DNA of 53,292 nt from a virus. The notes under the pieces were generated by a model. It had not been told where the DNA came from. It saw only the letters and a list, made by a program, of their open reading frames with translations, and did not search any database. This document shows, piece after piece, positions 12,860 to 22,600 of this stretch. The translations under genes and the position numbers were made by a program. The first letter of the stretch is position 1; each line of letters opens with the position of its first letter. The stretch covers positions 1 through 53,292 of the IMG/VR virus record IMGVR_UViG_3300045977_000215; one strand, given 5' to 3'.

Positions 12860-15379
12860 ATGATCCGGCAGGAGGGCGGGAAGTGGGTCCTGCGGTCGCG
12901 TGACGGCGACAAGGTGCTGGGCCGGTTCGACTCCGAAGACGACGCCACGCGCCACGAGGCACACGTCTCTCGGTTCTCGGAGGCGGTGGTGGCCGCCTGG
13001 CATGCGCGCCAGCCGGACTCGGTCGACGCCTGGCGCGTGAGCGAAGTCTTTGACGACGTCGCCGTGGTGTCAAAAGATCGGATGTTCCGCCGCGTGCCCT
13101 ACACGATCGAGGGCGACGCGGTGACGTTCGGATCGCCCGTCGAGATCAACGTCCACTTCGAGGAGATCGGCGAGTCGACCCCACTCGGCCGGCCGACGGA
13201 GCCCACCGGCTCGACCTGGGAGGTGCGCGTCCTGAAATTCGGTCGCTCGCTCAACGGGTGGCTCTGGACTCGGGAGGCCGGCGAGAAGCTCCTAGCGCAC
13301 CTGAGCTCGGCGCCGGTCGGGTGCTACGCCTACCAGGGCGTGACCGCGCACGCGGCCGAAGAGGCGGTGCTGTCGGCCAACGGGCCGGTAGTGCGCAACG
13401 TCGTCGGCGATATCCAGGCGCCCCGGCTCGAGGCGGACGGCGTCTATGCCCAGTTGCACATCCACGAGGACGCCGGCTGGCTGAAGACGAAGCTCCTCGG
13501 TCTGCAGGCTCGCGGCGTCGTCGATAAGGTGCTCGGGCTCTCGATCGATACCCTCGCCGGCTACGTCCCGGTGCAATTGCGCGAGGGCGCCACGAAGGCC
13601 ATCAAGGAGATCGGCCGGCTGATCTCGGTGGATATCGTCACCTCGCCGAGTGCGGATGGCCGGTTCGTGCGGGCTACGGCCGGACCCTTGCTCATGCCCC
13701 ATTCCACCACCACGCAGGAGGACCTCATGACCCGCGAGCAGATTCTCCAACTCATCCAGGCCAATCGGCCCCAGCTCCTCGCGGGCCGGGCGATCGAATC
13801 CATCACCGACGAAACCCTCCAGCTCTTGCTCGGCGACGCCATCAAGCTTGCCGCGCCAGCTCCTGCGCCGGCCCCGACGCCTCCGCCGCCCTACCAGGGC
13901 GGCGCGGGGACACCGCCCGCTCAAACGCCGCAGTGGGCGGCCGACATGGAACGCCGCTACGCCGTCAGCGTGACCCAGGCGCGCGTGGTCGAGGCCCTGG
14001 CTGGCGCCGTCACGCTGTCGGAGCTGGCGCGCGAGCGCGTGCGCAAGGCGTTCGTGGACAAGGTGGCGGACGCCGCGGAGATCGCCGCGCGCATCCAGGA
14101 AGAGCGGGAGTACCTCGCGGCGCTGTCGGGGTCAGGGGAGATTCGCGGCTTCGGCGCGACCCGGACGGAAGTGCTCGCGGCCCCGCTCGACAAGGTGCAG
14201 GCCGCGATGGACAAGATGTTCTTCCAGGACCTGGAGCCGGGGAGCCTCGACCTCGCGCGGTCCTTGGCGAATTCGCCCTTCACGCCGACCGCGCGCGCTC
14301 GGCTGCTGGAGTCCTACAAAGCCCGCGATGCCGCCATGAGTCGCGACCCTGGTCTGAAGTTCAAGGGGCTGCGCGATGCCTACGCGACCATCACCGGCGA
14401 CGAGGACATCACCGGGCATGTCGTGCGCGCCCGCGCCTCGGAAGCCATCCTCTCCACGACCTGGGCGGACATCCTCGGCAACACGCTCTATCGTCGCCTC
14501 TTGATGGATTACGCGCTCCCGCAGTACAACGAGCGCTCCATCTGCGACTTTGGCACGGCGCCGGACTTCCGGACCCGAGAAGTCGTGCATCTGAACTACT
14601 TCGCCGATATCTCCACGGTCGATCCGGAGTCTGCGGACTACACGGAGATCGCGGCGCCCGGGGACGACAAGGTCACCTATGCGGTGACCCAGCGCGGGAA
14701 CATCCTGACCATTTCGCGCAAGACGATCATCAACGACGATCTGAGCGCGGTCTCGCGGCTCGTCGGGCGCCTGGGTCGCTCCGCCCGCCGCACCCTGGCC
14801 AAGCACATCTGGGCCTTCTGGAACACCAATGCGGTGTTCGATGTCGATAGCGTGGCGTGGTTCAACGCGGCCCACGGCGCCAACACCTCCACGACGGTGC
14901 TCTCCGCGGATGCGACCGGCGCCGCCGCGGTCCGCGTCGGCATCACCGCCCTGATGAATATGGCCGAGCCGGGCTCGACCGAGAAACTTGGCATCCCGGA
15001 CCTCAATCAGCTCTGGCTCGATGTGCCGATCGCGCTCTGGACGGTGGCGGATGCGCTGAACCGCGCGCCGGAATTCGGCGCCGGCACCAAGAACCTCGTG
15101 TCGGGTCTCTTCGGCGCCAATAACGAGCGGGTGAACGCGAATCCGCTCCTGACGGATGCGACCGACTGGGGCGTCCACATGTCACCGGGCACCAGCGGGC
15201 GCGAGTCGCTGCGCGTGGACTTCCTGCAGGGCCGCGAAGAGCCTGAGTTCTTCCTGGCCGACCAGCCGACCGTGGGCCAAGCGTTCATCGCGGACAAGAT
15301 TCAATACAAGATTCGTCACGAGTACGGCGGCGACCTCATGGACTACCGCGGCGCCTTCAAAGCCATCGTGGCCGGCTAA
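12860..15379 (+). CDS. Prohead protease fused to major capsid protein
   Basis: An 839-residue fusion. Residues 1-280 resemble a phage prohead serine protease: AQLHIHED (His200, His202), GLSIDTLAG (Ser228) and LISVDIVTSPSADG (254-267). Residues 290-370 are a helical scaffold-like segment with a Pro/Ala linker (PAPAPAPTPPPP). Residues about 480-839 look like an HK97-fold capsid protein. Processing would release capsid subunits after assembly. ATG 12860 has no clear Shine-Dalgarno, whereas an internal in-frame ATG at 13727 (Met290) has AGGAGG five bases upstream, so a separate scaffold-capsid product is likely. Confidence 0.85.
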   Translation: MIRQEGGKWVLRSRDGDKVLGRFDSEDDATRHEAHVSRFSEAVVAAWHARQPDSVDAWRVSEVFDDVAVVSKDRMFRRVPYTIEGDAVTFGSPVEINVHFEEIGESTPLGRPTEPTGSTWEVRVLKFGRSLNGWLWTREAGEKLLAHLSSAPVGCYAYQGVTAHAAEEAVLSANGPVVRNVVGDIQAPRLEADGVYAQLHIHEDAGWLKTKLLGLQARGVVDKVLGLSIDTLAGYVPVQLREGATKAIKEIGRLISVDIVTSPSADGRFVRATAGPLLMPHSTTTQEDLMTREQILQLIQANRPQLLAGRAIESITDETLQLLLGDAIKLAAPAPAPAPTPPPPYQGGAGTPPAQTPQWAADMERRYAVSVTQARVVEALAGAVTLSELARERVRKAFVDKVADAAEIAARIQEEREYLAALSGSGEIRGFGATRTEVLAAPLDKVQAAMDKMFFQDLEPGSLDLARSLANSPFTPTARARLLESYKARDAAMSRDPGLKFKGLRDAYATITGDEDITGHVVRARASEAILSTTWADILGNTLYRRLLMDYALPQYNERSICDFGTAPDFRTREVVHLNYFADISTVDPESADYTEIAAPGDDKVTYAVTQRGNILTISRKTIINDDLSAVSRLVGRLGRSARRTLAKHIWAFWNTNAVFDVDSVAWFNAAHGANTSTTVLSADATGAAAVRVGITALMNMAEPGSTEKLGIPDLNQLWLDVPIALWTVADALNRAPEFGAGTKNLVSGLFGANNERVNANPLLTDATDWGVHMSPGTSGRESLRVDFLQGREEPEFFLADQPTVGQAFIADKIQYKIRHEYGGDLMDYRGAFKAIVAG
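13716..13729 (+). promoter_or_regulatory. Internal ribosome site and in-frame start at the protease/capsid junction
   Basis: AGGAGG at 13716-13721, five bases, then ATG at 13727-13729, in frame with the fusion (Met290). A nested product of 550 residues (13727-15379) would begin exactly where the protease domain ends. This recalls nested scaffold starts such as lambda C/Nu3. Confidence 0.65.
13884..13904 (+). repeat. 9-bp hairpin in the scaffold/capsid linker
   Basis: CGCCGCCCT (13884-13892), ACC loop, AGGGCGGCG (13896-13904). It is a perfect stem inside coding DNA for the Pro-rich linker. No T-run follows, so it is not an intrinsic terminator. It could affect translation speed or be a by-product of codon choice. 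Confidence 0.5.
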
Positions 15380-15400
15380 CGCGAGAGGAGCCACACCCCC

Positions 15401-15793
15401 ATGGCCGCACCAAACTTTCCAGCGCTGGGGTCCAGCATCGTCCCGGTGGTCATCACGCTGCAAGGCACCATCGCGGCGGCGACGATCGCCGATATCGTCA
15501 AGTTCAACATGCCCTTTGATGCGTGGCTGCTCTATGCGACCTGCTGTGCCCAGGCGAAAGGCGGGACGCAGGGCACGTCGACGCTCACCGTGCTCAATGC
15601 TGGCCAGGCCGTGACGAACGCCATGGACCTGGCGACGCCGGCCGCCAAGACGGTAGTGGAGGGGACGCTGGTGGCGGCCGAGCAGGATATCGCGAAGGAT
15701 GCCGCGGTCACGGCGGACCTCGTCATCTCGGGGGGCTCGGCCCCGACGCTGAGCCACATCACCATCACCCTCTGGTTCCAGCGCCGGGGGTGA
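15401..15793 (+). CDS. Probable capsid decoration/stabilisation protein, 130 aa
   Basis: ATG 15401 follows GAGAGGAG. Predicted all-beta and Ala/Thr-rich (VPVVITLQGTIAAATIADIV) with hydrophobic beta strands to the end (SHITITLWFQ). Small beta proteins directly after the capsid gene often decorate the shell or bind the head-tail interface. Family not recognised with certainty. Confidence 0.6.
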   Translation: MAAPNFPALGSSIVPVVITLQGTIAAATIADIVKFNMPFDAWLLYATCCAQAKGGTQGTSTLTVLNAGQAVTNAMDLATPAAKTVVEGTLVAAEQDIAKDAAVTADLVISGGSAPTLSHITITLWFQRRG

Positions 15794-15797
15794 TCGC

Positions 15798-16466
15798 GTG
15801 ATCTCCGACTGGCAGACCTTGGTGGAGGCGAAGGTGCAGGACACCGCCGGCATCCTGTCGGCGATGGACTACATCAACGCCATCGCTGAGGCGGTCGGTC
15901 TCTACTCCGACGACTATCCGCGGGAGCGCGTGACCACAATCACCGGAAACGGCGTGGCCATGGACTTCGCGCTCCCGGCCGACGCCACCGACGTGGTCAG
16001 CGTCGAGTACCCCGTCGCTCAGCAGGAACCGGAGTATCTCGACGAGGACGACTGGCTGGTCATGACCCAGCCGGACGACACGCAGATGCTCCATCTGACC
16101 GCGCTGGTGCTGCCGAATGCCGCACCGGCGCGGGTCCTCTACAGTGCCCCGCATAGCGTGACGGCGACGGTCGACACGGTGCCGCTGGCGGATCGAGGGG
16201 CCGCGTCGAATCTGGCCGCGGCCGTCTGCTGCCGTCAACTCGCGGCGTATTACTCGCAGACCTCGGACTCCACCATCGCGGCGGACGCGGTGAACTATCG
16301 GACGAAGAATCAGGAGTATCTCGCCCTGGCGCGCGCCTACGAAGAGGCCTACCAGCGGGCCGTCACGGGCGGGGGACGCGCGGCCAGTGTCAGCAAGGAC
16401 GTCGAGGATGTTGCGATGTTCGCCCAGGGGTCTGGCGTGCCCCGCTTCTACCACGGACGGCGATGA
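15798..16466 (+). CDS. Head-tail connector (adaptor) protein, 222 aa
   Basis: GTG 15798 follows the previous stop by four bases. The central region with a hydrophobic helix bundle (AAAVCCRQLAAYYSQTSD) and the position after the capsid gene fit gp6/gp15-like adaptors that dock on the portal. Ends with ATGA overlap on the next neck gene. Confidence 0.65.
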   Translation: MISDWQTLVEAKVQDTAGILSAMDYINAIAEAVGLYSDDYPRERVTTITGNGVAMDFALPADATDVVSVEYPVAQQEPEYLDEDDWLVMTQPDDTQMLHLTALVLPNAAPARVLYSAPHSVTATVDTVPLADRGAASNLAAAVCCRQLAAYYSQTSDSTIAADAVNYRTKNQEYLALARAYEEAYQRAVTGGGRAASVSKDVEDVAMFAQGSGVPRFYHGRR

Positions 16467-16963
16467 TTACCTACACCGTGCGGACAGCCGGGCCGATCTT
16501 CTCCGGATCACTCGCCCAGCGGTTCGATGCCGAGATACAGGGAGAACTCGCCCAGCTCGGCGCGCTGGGGCAGCGGCTCGTGGTGCAGGGGACACCGCGT
16601 GGCATCGCGGCCGGCGGCGGCGGGTTGGCCGGCTCGATCAGCATGGCGATGCGGGGCACACCGGCCGCGCGGGAGTCCGTCGTGTCGTCGTCGCTCTTCT
16701 ATGCGCCCATAGTCGAGGTCGGCCGGCGACCGGGTCGCAGACCGCCCGTCGAGGCTATCCTCTTGTGGACGCGCCGCAAGCTGTCGGTGCCTGCGCGGGA
16801 TGCTCGGCGCGTCGCGTTCCTCATCGCCCGCAAGATCGGCCGGTCCGGGTTCAGGGGCTCGCACATGTTCCAGCGGGCCGCCGAGCGGATATCGCCGATA
16901 GCGTCAACGCGGTGGGCCGCGCTGGGCGAGCGGCTGGCCCGCCTCGGCAATGGGACGGCCTGA
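16463..16963 (+). CDS. HK97 gp10-like neck/tail completion protein
   Basis: 166 residues. SSSLFYAPIVEVGRRPG is the Y-A-x-x-x-E-x-G core of HK97-gp10-like proteins, followed by a conserved basic RVAFLIARKIGRSGFRGSHM. It joins head and tail during maturation. Overlaps both neighbours by 4 bases and 1 base. Confidence 0.8.
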   Translation: MITYTVRTAGPIFSGSLAQRFDAEIQGELAQLGALGQRLVVQGTPRGIAAGGGGLAGSISMAMRGTPAARESVVSSSLFYAPIVEVGRRPGRRPPVEAILLWTRRKLSVPARDARRVAFLIARKIGRSGFRGSHMFQRAAERISPIASTRWAALGERLARLGNGTA

Positions 16964-17463
16964 TGGCCCTGGCGGATATCCGGGCGGCGGTGAAGGCGCG
17001 CATCGAGGCGGTGCCTGACGTCGGGAAAGTCTGGCCCTATGAGCCGCACGTCACGCGGACCGAGGACCGGGAGACGTACTTCGTCTCGCATAACGAAATC
17101 CGCGCCTGGACTATTACCCGGGAGTCGACCCAGGAGATGGATACCGGCCCGCGGACCCACGATGACGCCATGGCGGCCGTGAACTTGGCGACGCATGGCC
17201 TCGTGCTCCGGCACTACCGCTCGATGAACGGGCATGCGGCCAGCGAGGAGGCGTTTCAGGACGCCATCGAGGCCGTCCGCGATGTGCTCCGCTACGAAGA
17301 GCGGAGCCTGCTCGGGCTGCCGTCGGTCCACACGTGCGGTCCGCCGTCGGTCCGGATCGCCGAGGCGAGGATGCTCGGGATTGCCGGCGCCGGGGATGCC
17401 CTCGTGCATTACGCCGAGGTGTATCTGCCGGTCGTAGAGTCGGTGAGCCCGCCGTGGCCATGA
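16963..17463 (+). CDS. Probable tail terminator protein, 166 aa
   Basis: Starts TGATG on the neck gene. An alpha/beta protein with an N-terminal helix (ADIRAAVKARIEAVPDVG) and a later beta segment (HYAEVYLPVVES), matching the size and order of siphovirus tail terminators, which cap the tail tube before joining to the head. Assigned mainly by order. Confidence 0.65.
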   Translation: MALADIRAAVKARIEAVPDVGKVWPYEPHVTRTEDRETYFVSHNEIRAWTITRESTQEMDTGPRTHDDAMAAVNLATHGLVLRHYRSMNGHAASEEAFQDAIEAVRDVLRYEERSLLGLPSVHTCGPPSVRIAEARMLGIAGAGDALVHYAEVYLPVVESVSPPWP

Positions 17464-17708
17464 AGGACACCCTGCGCATCCGGCGTGACGGCTGCCAGGT
17501 GCATGTGACCCTCAAGGGCCGCATCCAGGCCGTGCCCTTTCCGCGCCTGCCGCGGATCGAGGCCGCGGGCACGGTCATCGGCGACCTCGTGGATGTGGAC
17601 TTGCGACTGACGGCCGACGAGGCGTGGAAGGCCGGCGAGATGTTGCAGGAACTGGCTCGACAAGCGGAGCGCTATACCCGCGACCTGGTCGCGACACCGG
17701 GCGCGTGA
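17460..17708 (+). CDS. Hypothetical neck/tail protein, 82 aa
   Basis: ATGA overlap with the preceding gene. A beta-rich N-terminus followed by a helix (TADEAWKAGEMLQELARQAE). No family recognised. It lies between the terminator and tail-tube genes. Confidence 0.6.
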   Translation: MKDTLRIRRDGCQVHVTLKGRIQAVPFPRLPRIEAAGTVIGDLVDVDLRLTADEAWKAGEMLQELARQAERYTRDLVATPGA

Positions 17709-17720
17709 GGAGGGGATGAG

Positions 17721-18230
17721 ATGAATGTCACGGGCTCGGTGTCCATCGTTGTCGATCTGGTCGCGAGCAAGACCATCGCGACGGGGCTCACGCCGTCCGT
17801 CCCGGTGCGCAAGACCTTCAGTTGGCCCATCACCAACGGCACCGGCGCCGACCAGGCGAACGAACTCTATGTGGCCGAGCGGACGGTGCCCACCGGCGCG
17901 ACGGACTCGCTCGACTTCTCGGGGACCTTAACCGATCTGTTCGGGGATACCTTCGTGCTCGCGAAGCTGAAGATGATCGCCATCAGCAATCGCACGACGA
18001 GCACCACGAACCTCACCATCCAGCGTCCGGCCGGCGCGACCGGCGTGCCGATCTTCGGCGCCGTGAGCGATGCCCTGGCCCCGCTGACGCCGGGCAATGC
18101 GATGTGTGTGTGGTATCGGGCCGCCGCGGGCATTGGCGTGACGACCGGCACGGCTGACATTATCGAAGTCGTGAACTCCGCGGGCGCGTCGAACACCTAC
18201 GACATCATTGCCCTCGGCACGGACGCCTAA
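17721..18230 (+). CDS. Beta-rich virion protein, 169 aa
   Basis: ATG 17721 behind GAGGAGGGG. Thr/Ala-rich beta sandwich (TFSWPITNGTGADQANELYV). Possibly a decoration or tail-tube-associated protein; it precedes the clearer tail-tube gene. Role inferred only from position. Confidence 0.6.
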   Translation: MNVTGSVSIVVDLVASKTIATGLTPSVPVRKTFSWPITNGTGADQANELYVAERTVPTGATDSLDFSGTLTDLFGDTFVLAKLKMIAISNRTTSTTNLTIQRPAGATGVPIFGAVSDALAPLTPGNAMCVWYRAAAGIGVTTGTADIIEVVNSAGASNTYDIIALGTDA

Positions 18231-18257
18231 GGCTCGGGCGGGGAGGGAGACCAGACC

Positions 18258-18680
18258 ATGCCAGCGTCACTTGCAAAAGGCACCGTTGTCCAGACGGAGA
18301 CCACGGAAGGCAGCGGCATCTACACGACGATCCCGCTGCAGACGAATCTCCAGGGGCCGCAGTTGACCTCGACCGAGCACAACGTGTCCTCGCATGACAC
18401 GGTGGGCCTCGTGATGGAATTCCTCGGCGGCATGATCGACCCCGGCTCGATGACATTTTCCATCTGGGAAGACGTCTCGCTCGCGGCCCATCGCCAACTC
18501 GTCGCCGACAAGCTGTCTCTGGTCCAGAGGAATAACAAGAAGCTCTGGCCGAACGGGTACTTTCAGACGCTCCGGTCATATGTCCGGGATTACAACCCGA
18601 CGCACGGTGTCGACGCGCCGCACACCGCGCAAGTGCAGCTCCGCTGCACCGGGTTGCCTGGCGTGATCACTGCGCCGTAA
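18258..18680 (+). CDS. Major tail tube protein candidate, 140 aa
   Basis: Immediately upstream of the frameshifted tail chaperones, the invariant position for the siphovirus tube protein. Typical order of beta strands around GLVMEFLGGMIDPGSMTFSI and a loop-helix (AAHRQLVADKL), as in gpV-like tube proteins. It stacks in hexamers along the tape measure. Confidence 0.75.
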   Translation: MPASLAKGTVVQTETTEGSGIYTTIPLQTNLQGPQLTSTEHNVSSHDTVGLVMEFLGGMIDPGSMTFSIWEDVSLAAHRQLVADKLSLVQRNNKKLWPNGYFQTLRSYVRDYNPTHGVDAPHTAQVQLRCTGLPGVITAP

Positions 18681-18828
18681 AGCGATTCACCCGCGGCCTT
18701 CCCGGCGTCGGCCCTCCCTCCCGGGGGCTGCCCGCGAGTGGCCGAATAGCGCGGCACCGGGAGCGGCTGGCCGCGGAACCGACTACCCGGGCCCCGGCAG
18801 CGGGTCCGGCCGAAGGGGGAGATGAGCG
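18681..18828. other. 148-base GC-rich intergenic region with inverted repeat
   Basis: No ORF. CCGCGGCC at 18691-18698 pairs with GGCCGCGG at 18769-18776. There is no T-run, so it is not a standard terminator. It may attenuate transcription between the abundant tube gene and the chaperones. The end holds GGGGGAGATG, serving as ribosome site for 18829. Confidence 0.45.
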
Positions 18829-19269
18829 ATGAACCTTGTGCCGACCACCGTCCTGCTGGATCGCGAGCGCGAGCTGCGCTTCGACTACGACGCGATTGAT
18901 TCTCTGTCGAGCCTCCCGCGGGTGACGCGCGACGGGATGTCGCCGTTGGAAATCTGGGGCCAGGCCAACGGATTTCAGACGCAGGCGATGGCCATGATGT
19001 TGTGGGCCGGGTGCCGTCACGCCGACAAGAATCTCACCCTCGACGACATGCGCCGTATCCTGCGCTCCGCGCTGAAGGGTGGGCGCACCACGCACAAGGA
19101 GCTGAACGGCAAACTCAATGCCGCGATGAACCAGTCGGGCGTGCTCGGCATCTTCAACCCGGCGCTCTCGCCCGATGCGGATGACGCGGATGAGGAAAAC
19201 CCTACTCCAGCGCCGGCGATGACGCCGATCGCGTCGAGCTCTGGCGACAGCAGGCCGCACGGCGAATAG
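18829..19269 (+). CDS. Tail assembly chaperone, short form (G-like)
   Basis: 146 residues. Opens with VPTTVLLDRERELRFDYDAI, the pattern of phage tail chaperones that coat the tape measure before tube polymerisation. The frame ends in an Asp/Glu/Pro-rich tail just after a slippery heptamer, so most ribosomes make this short form while some shift to the long form. Confidence 0.82.
   Translation: MNLVPTTVLLDRERELRFDYDAIDSLSSLPRVTRDGMSPLEIWGQANGFQTQAMAMMLWAGCRHADKNLTLDDMRRILRSALKGGRTTHKELNGKLNAAMNQSGVLGIFNPALSPDADDADEENPTPAPAMTPIASSSGDSRPHGE
19197..19203 (+). promoter_or_regulatory. -1 programmed frameshift site (A-AAC-CCT)
   Basis: AAACCCT at 19197-19203 is read A AAC CCT in the chaperone frame and fits X-XXY-YYZ exactly. 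The -1 frame has a TGA at 19191-19193 immediately before it and is then open to 19652, so only slippage at or after this point can yield the extension. Confidence 0.78.
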
Positions 19270-19652
19270 CCGAGACACGCCGTGTCGCCATCCGCCTCCT
19301 CGGCATCTCACACCGCAAGTTCGGGCGGTGTACGCCCATCGAGATCGAGGAGCGCATCGAGGGCGCGAAGTGGCGCCTACAACTCCGCTACGACCTCGCG
19401 GCATGGGGAGTCCTGCAGGCATTGGCCAAGCATGAGGGGGGACGCATCGCCCTCAGAGACCTGCTGGGGCGTGAGCCGATCGACTTGGACCCGCGCATCA
19501 AGCCTGTGCGGGAAGGGCCGACGCGAGAAGAAATAGAGATGTTCGAAAAGGCCGGTAGCCCAGGCGGGGTGATGACCGAGGAAGAGATCGCGACTGCGTA
19601 TGACGAGCTGATCCCGCCGTCGCATCGGCATCTGTTCGCGCTGGAGTCCTGA
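19203..19652 (+). CDS. Frameshift extension of the tail chaperone (GT-like long form, from 18829)
   Basis: After slippage at 19197-19203 translation continues in the -1 frame for 149 residues, giving a 274-residue fusion starting at 18829. The extension is clearly protein-like (DRVELWRQQAARRIAETRRV, LQLRYDLAAWGVLQALAKHE) and has no good start of its own. In lambda-type phages the GT form links tube subunits to the tape measure. It ends TGATG on the tape measure gene. Confidence 0.8.
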   Translation, partial: YSSAGDDADRVELWRQQAARRIAETRRVAIRLLGISHRKFGRCTPIEIEERIEGAKWRLQLRYDLAAWGVLQALAKHEGGRIALRDLLGREPIDLDPRIKPVREGPTREEIEMFEKAGSPGGVMTEEEIATAYDELIPPSHRHLFALES

Positions 19653-22600
19653 TGGCCACTACCGCGAACACGGTCGAGCTTCGGATCGTCGCGAGCGGTG
19701 CCGACCAGGCCGCGCGCCAGCTCCAGGGTGTTGCCGCCGCCGGAGCCCATGTTGGCACGGTCACCACGTCGGGCGCGTCTCAGGCGTCCGCCGCCCTCAA
19801 CGGGCTGAGCGGTTCCCTGAAAGGGGTGCAGGGCGCCGCCGCTAACGTCAGCACGGCGATGCAGACGGCCGGCCTCAACACCGGCATGCTGGGCCAATCA
19901 CTCGCCGCGCTCGCGACGCCGCTGGGCGCCGTAGCTGTTGCGCTCGGTGCGGTGGCCAGCGCAGCGATAGCTGGCGTCCGCGCTATGTCGACCAACGCCG
20001 ACGAAGTCAAGCGCCTCGTGGCCGTGTCCGGGCTCAGCGCGGAGGCGGCCGACAATCTGGCCGATACGTTCCAGCTCCTCGGCAAGGACAGCACGGCCCT
20101 CACGAACGCGATGTTCAAAATGGGCACCGAGATCGACGGCGGCGGGAAGGCGCTGGCGAAGCTCGGCGTCAATCTCCAAGACAGTAGCGGGGCGCTCAAG
20201 AGCGAAGGCGAATTGTTCCTCGAAGTGCGCGACCGCATCTCGGAGATGGGCAGCGCAAGTGAGCGGAGCGCCGCGCTGACGCAACTCTTCGGGCGCGCCG
20301 GTCGTGAGTTGGCCGACGTCATGTCCCTCTCGCGTGAGGAATTCCGGCGCGTCGCCGAGCAAGCAGGCGCGTACAGCGAGTGGAACGAGACGCTGCAAGC
20401 TCAGACGGTGGAATACCAGCGCGCGCTCGCGGCGCTCGGTCTCCAGTTCGACGCCTTGGCGCAGACGATCGGGCGGACGGTGATTCCGCCGCTGACGGAG
20501 TTCCTCCGGTACCTCTCGGAGGTGATCGCCAAGTCCAAGGACCCGATCGACTTCGTCATTCGGTTCACGTTCGGCGCGAACCCGTTGACGGAAATATCGT
20601 CGGCCATCCGAGCCCAGATCGACGCGGTGGGCGAGGCGCTGTTCCCGACGATTCGCGCCAAGATTCGCGCGCAGATCAAGGCCGAGATGGACGCGGCCGG
20701 CGAGTTCGCGCGGGAACTGGCGCGCGGCGAGTCGATGTCGACCATGGGCGCGACGGCGCAGCGGACGCCGTTTGTGCCCAAGGTCGACGACCAGGCGATG
20801 AAGCGCGCGGCCGCAGAAGCGGAGAAACTCGCTAAGCAAATTCGCGACATCGACGAGGCGCTGCGCGAGGCATCAACGGGATTTGATGCCGCCGTGCTGG
20901 AGGCCGGCTGGCAGCGCGTCGAGTCTGGCCTGGAGAAAGCCTACCAGCAGGCCGCCGAGATAGACGCCCTGCTCGCATCGATCCCGGCCGACTTCGATGC
21001 GGCAATGCTGGAAGCCAAGTGGGCGCGCGTCGAGGCAGGGATGGAGCGCGCCGTAGCACAGGCGCAGGCCATCGACGCGGCGCTCGCCGCGATCACAGAC
21101 GACTTTGACGCTGAGGTCCTGGAGGCGGGCTGGCGCCGACAGGAGGCCGCGCTCGACAAGGCGGCATCGCGCTCCGAAGAGTACGCGACATCGCTCGCGA
21201 TCATCGGCGCGCAGGCGCAGATTCTCGGACGAGACTTTGATGCGACGGGTGCGCGCATCTCGATCCTGCAAGGGCACCTCAACGCGCTCCTGTCGGCGAG
21301 CCGCGGTGAGATCACGCCGGCTATCGCGGAGCTGGGCGCGACGATACGCATGGAACTCGCCGACCAGTCCCTCTACCAGTCCATCGAGCAGGGCTTTCTC
21401 TCCATCACCGACACGTTCTCGAAGATGGCGACGGGGCTGATTCAGGGCACGCTGGATATCGCGGACGCGTTCAAGAATCTCGGCCAGTCGCTGCTCATCA
21501 ACTTCGTCAACGTCGTCCTCCACGAAGTCTTCGATCCGATCCTGAAAGCCGCCGCGTCCTTCGTCTCCGACCTGCTCGGCATGTTGCTGGGTCGCCAGAG
21601 CACCGGCGCCGCGGGCGGCCTGCTCGACGCGATCGTCGGCGCGTTCTCGGGCGCAGGCGGATTGGGCGCGAGCACGGGCGGCGGCACCATCAACCCCGAA
21701 CTGCTCGGCGCGGGTGCGACTGGCACCGGCGGCGGCTTCGGCATGGTCGCTGACGTCGGTGGTTACCTGGCCACGGCGTACTCTGCTGCCGCGTGGGCGC
21801 TCGATAAGTTGGGCATCGCGAAACTGCCGTCCATCCTGGACCTCGTTGGCAAAGGGCTTACCTATGTAGGGGAAGCTGCCGGGCTGATTACACCGGCGGC
21901 CACGGCTGCGTCGGCTGAATTCGCAACGCTGGCAACGTCACTCGGGCTGGCCGGTACAGCCGCGGCGGCCGCCGGAGCAGCGGCGGTATCCATGAGCGGC
22001 GGCGTGGTGGGGCTCACGTCTGCGGTCGGCGCCTTCGGTCCTATCGCCACGACCACGGCCGAGGCGATCATCGTTGGCGGCGGCGCGTTCGGTGCCACCG
22101 CCGGAGGCACGGTCGGGAGCGCGGCGACCGGCGCCGCAGCATCGGGAGGCATCGCGGGCGGCAGTCTCGCGGTGATGGGCGCGGGCTTTGTGCTCGGGCT
22201 GCCGTTCATCCTCAAAATGCTGCAAGACTTCGGGGTGCTCGGCCGCAGTCACGCTGACGTCCTGCACGAGAGATTCCAGGGGGCTCGGGCGGCGCAAGGT
22301 GTGCTGATCGATGTCAACGCGGCGCTGCCGGACCTGACGCTGCAGAAGGCGCAGACCGATGCGAGCGTCCGCGGCAATCTGGCCTTGCTGGGGAGTTTCG
22401 CGACCTTCTGGCGCGATACCGCCAAGGCTGAGCTTGAGGCGGGCATGGGTGGCGCCGGTCAGGAGTGGCGCCTGGCGCTCTCCAACAAATTCATCGAGCA
22501 GCTCGGCGAGCTGGATATCGCGGCGGACTGGAAAGCCGCGATGGATTTAGGCCGAGAGAACACGGGGATCGGCCTGCTCCACGGCACCGTGCCGTTTCAG

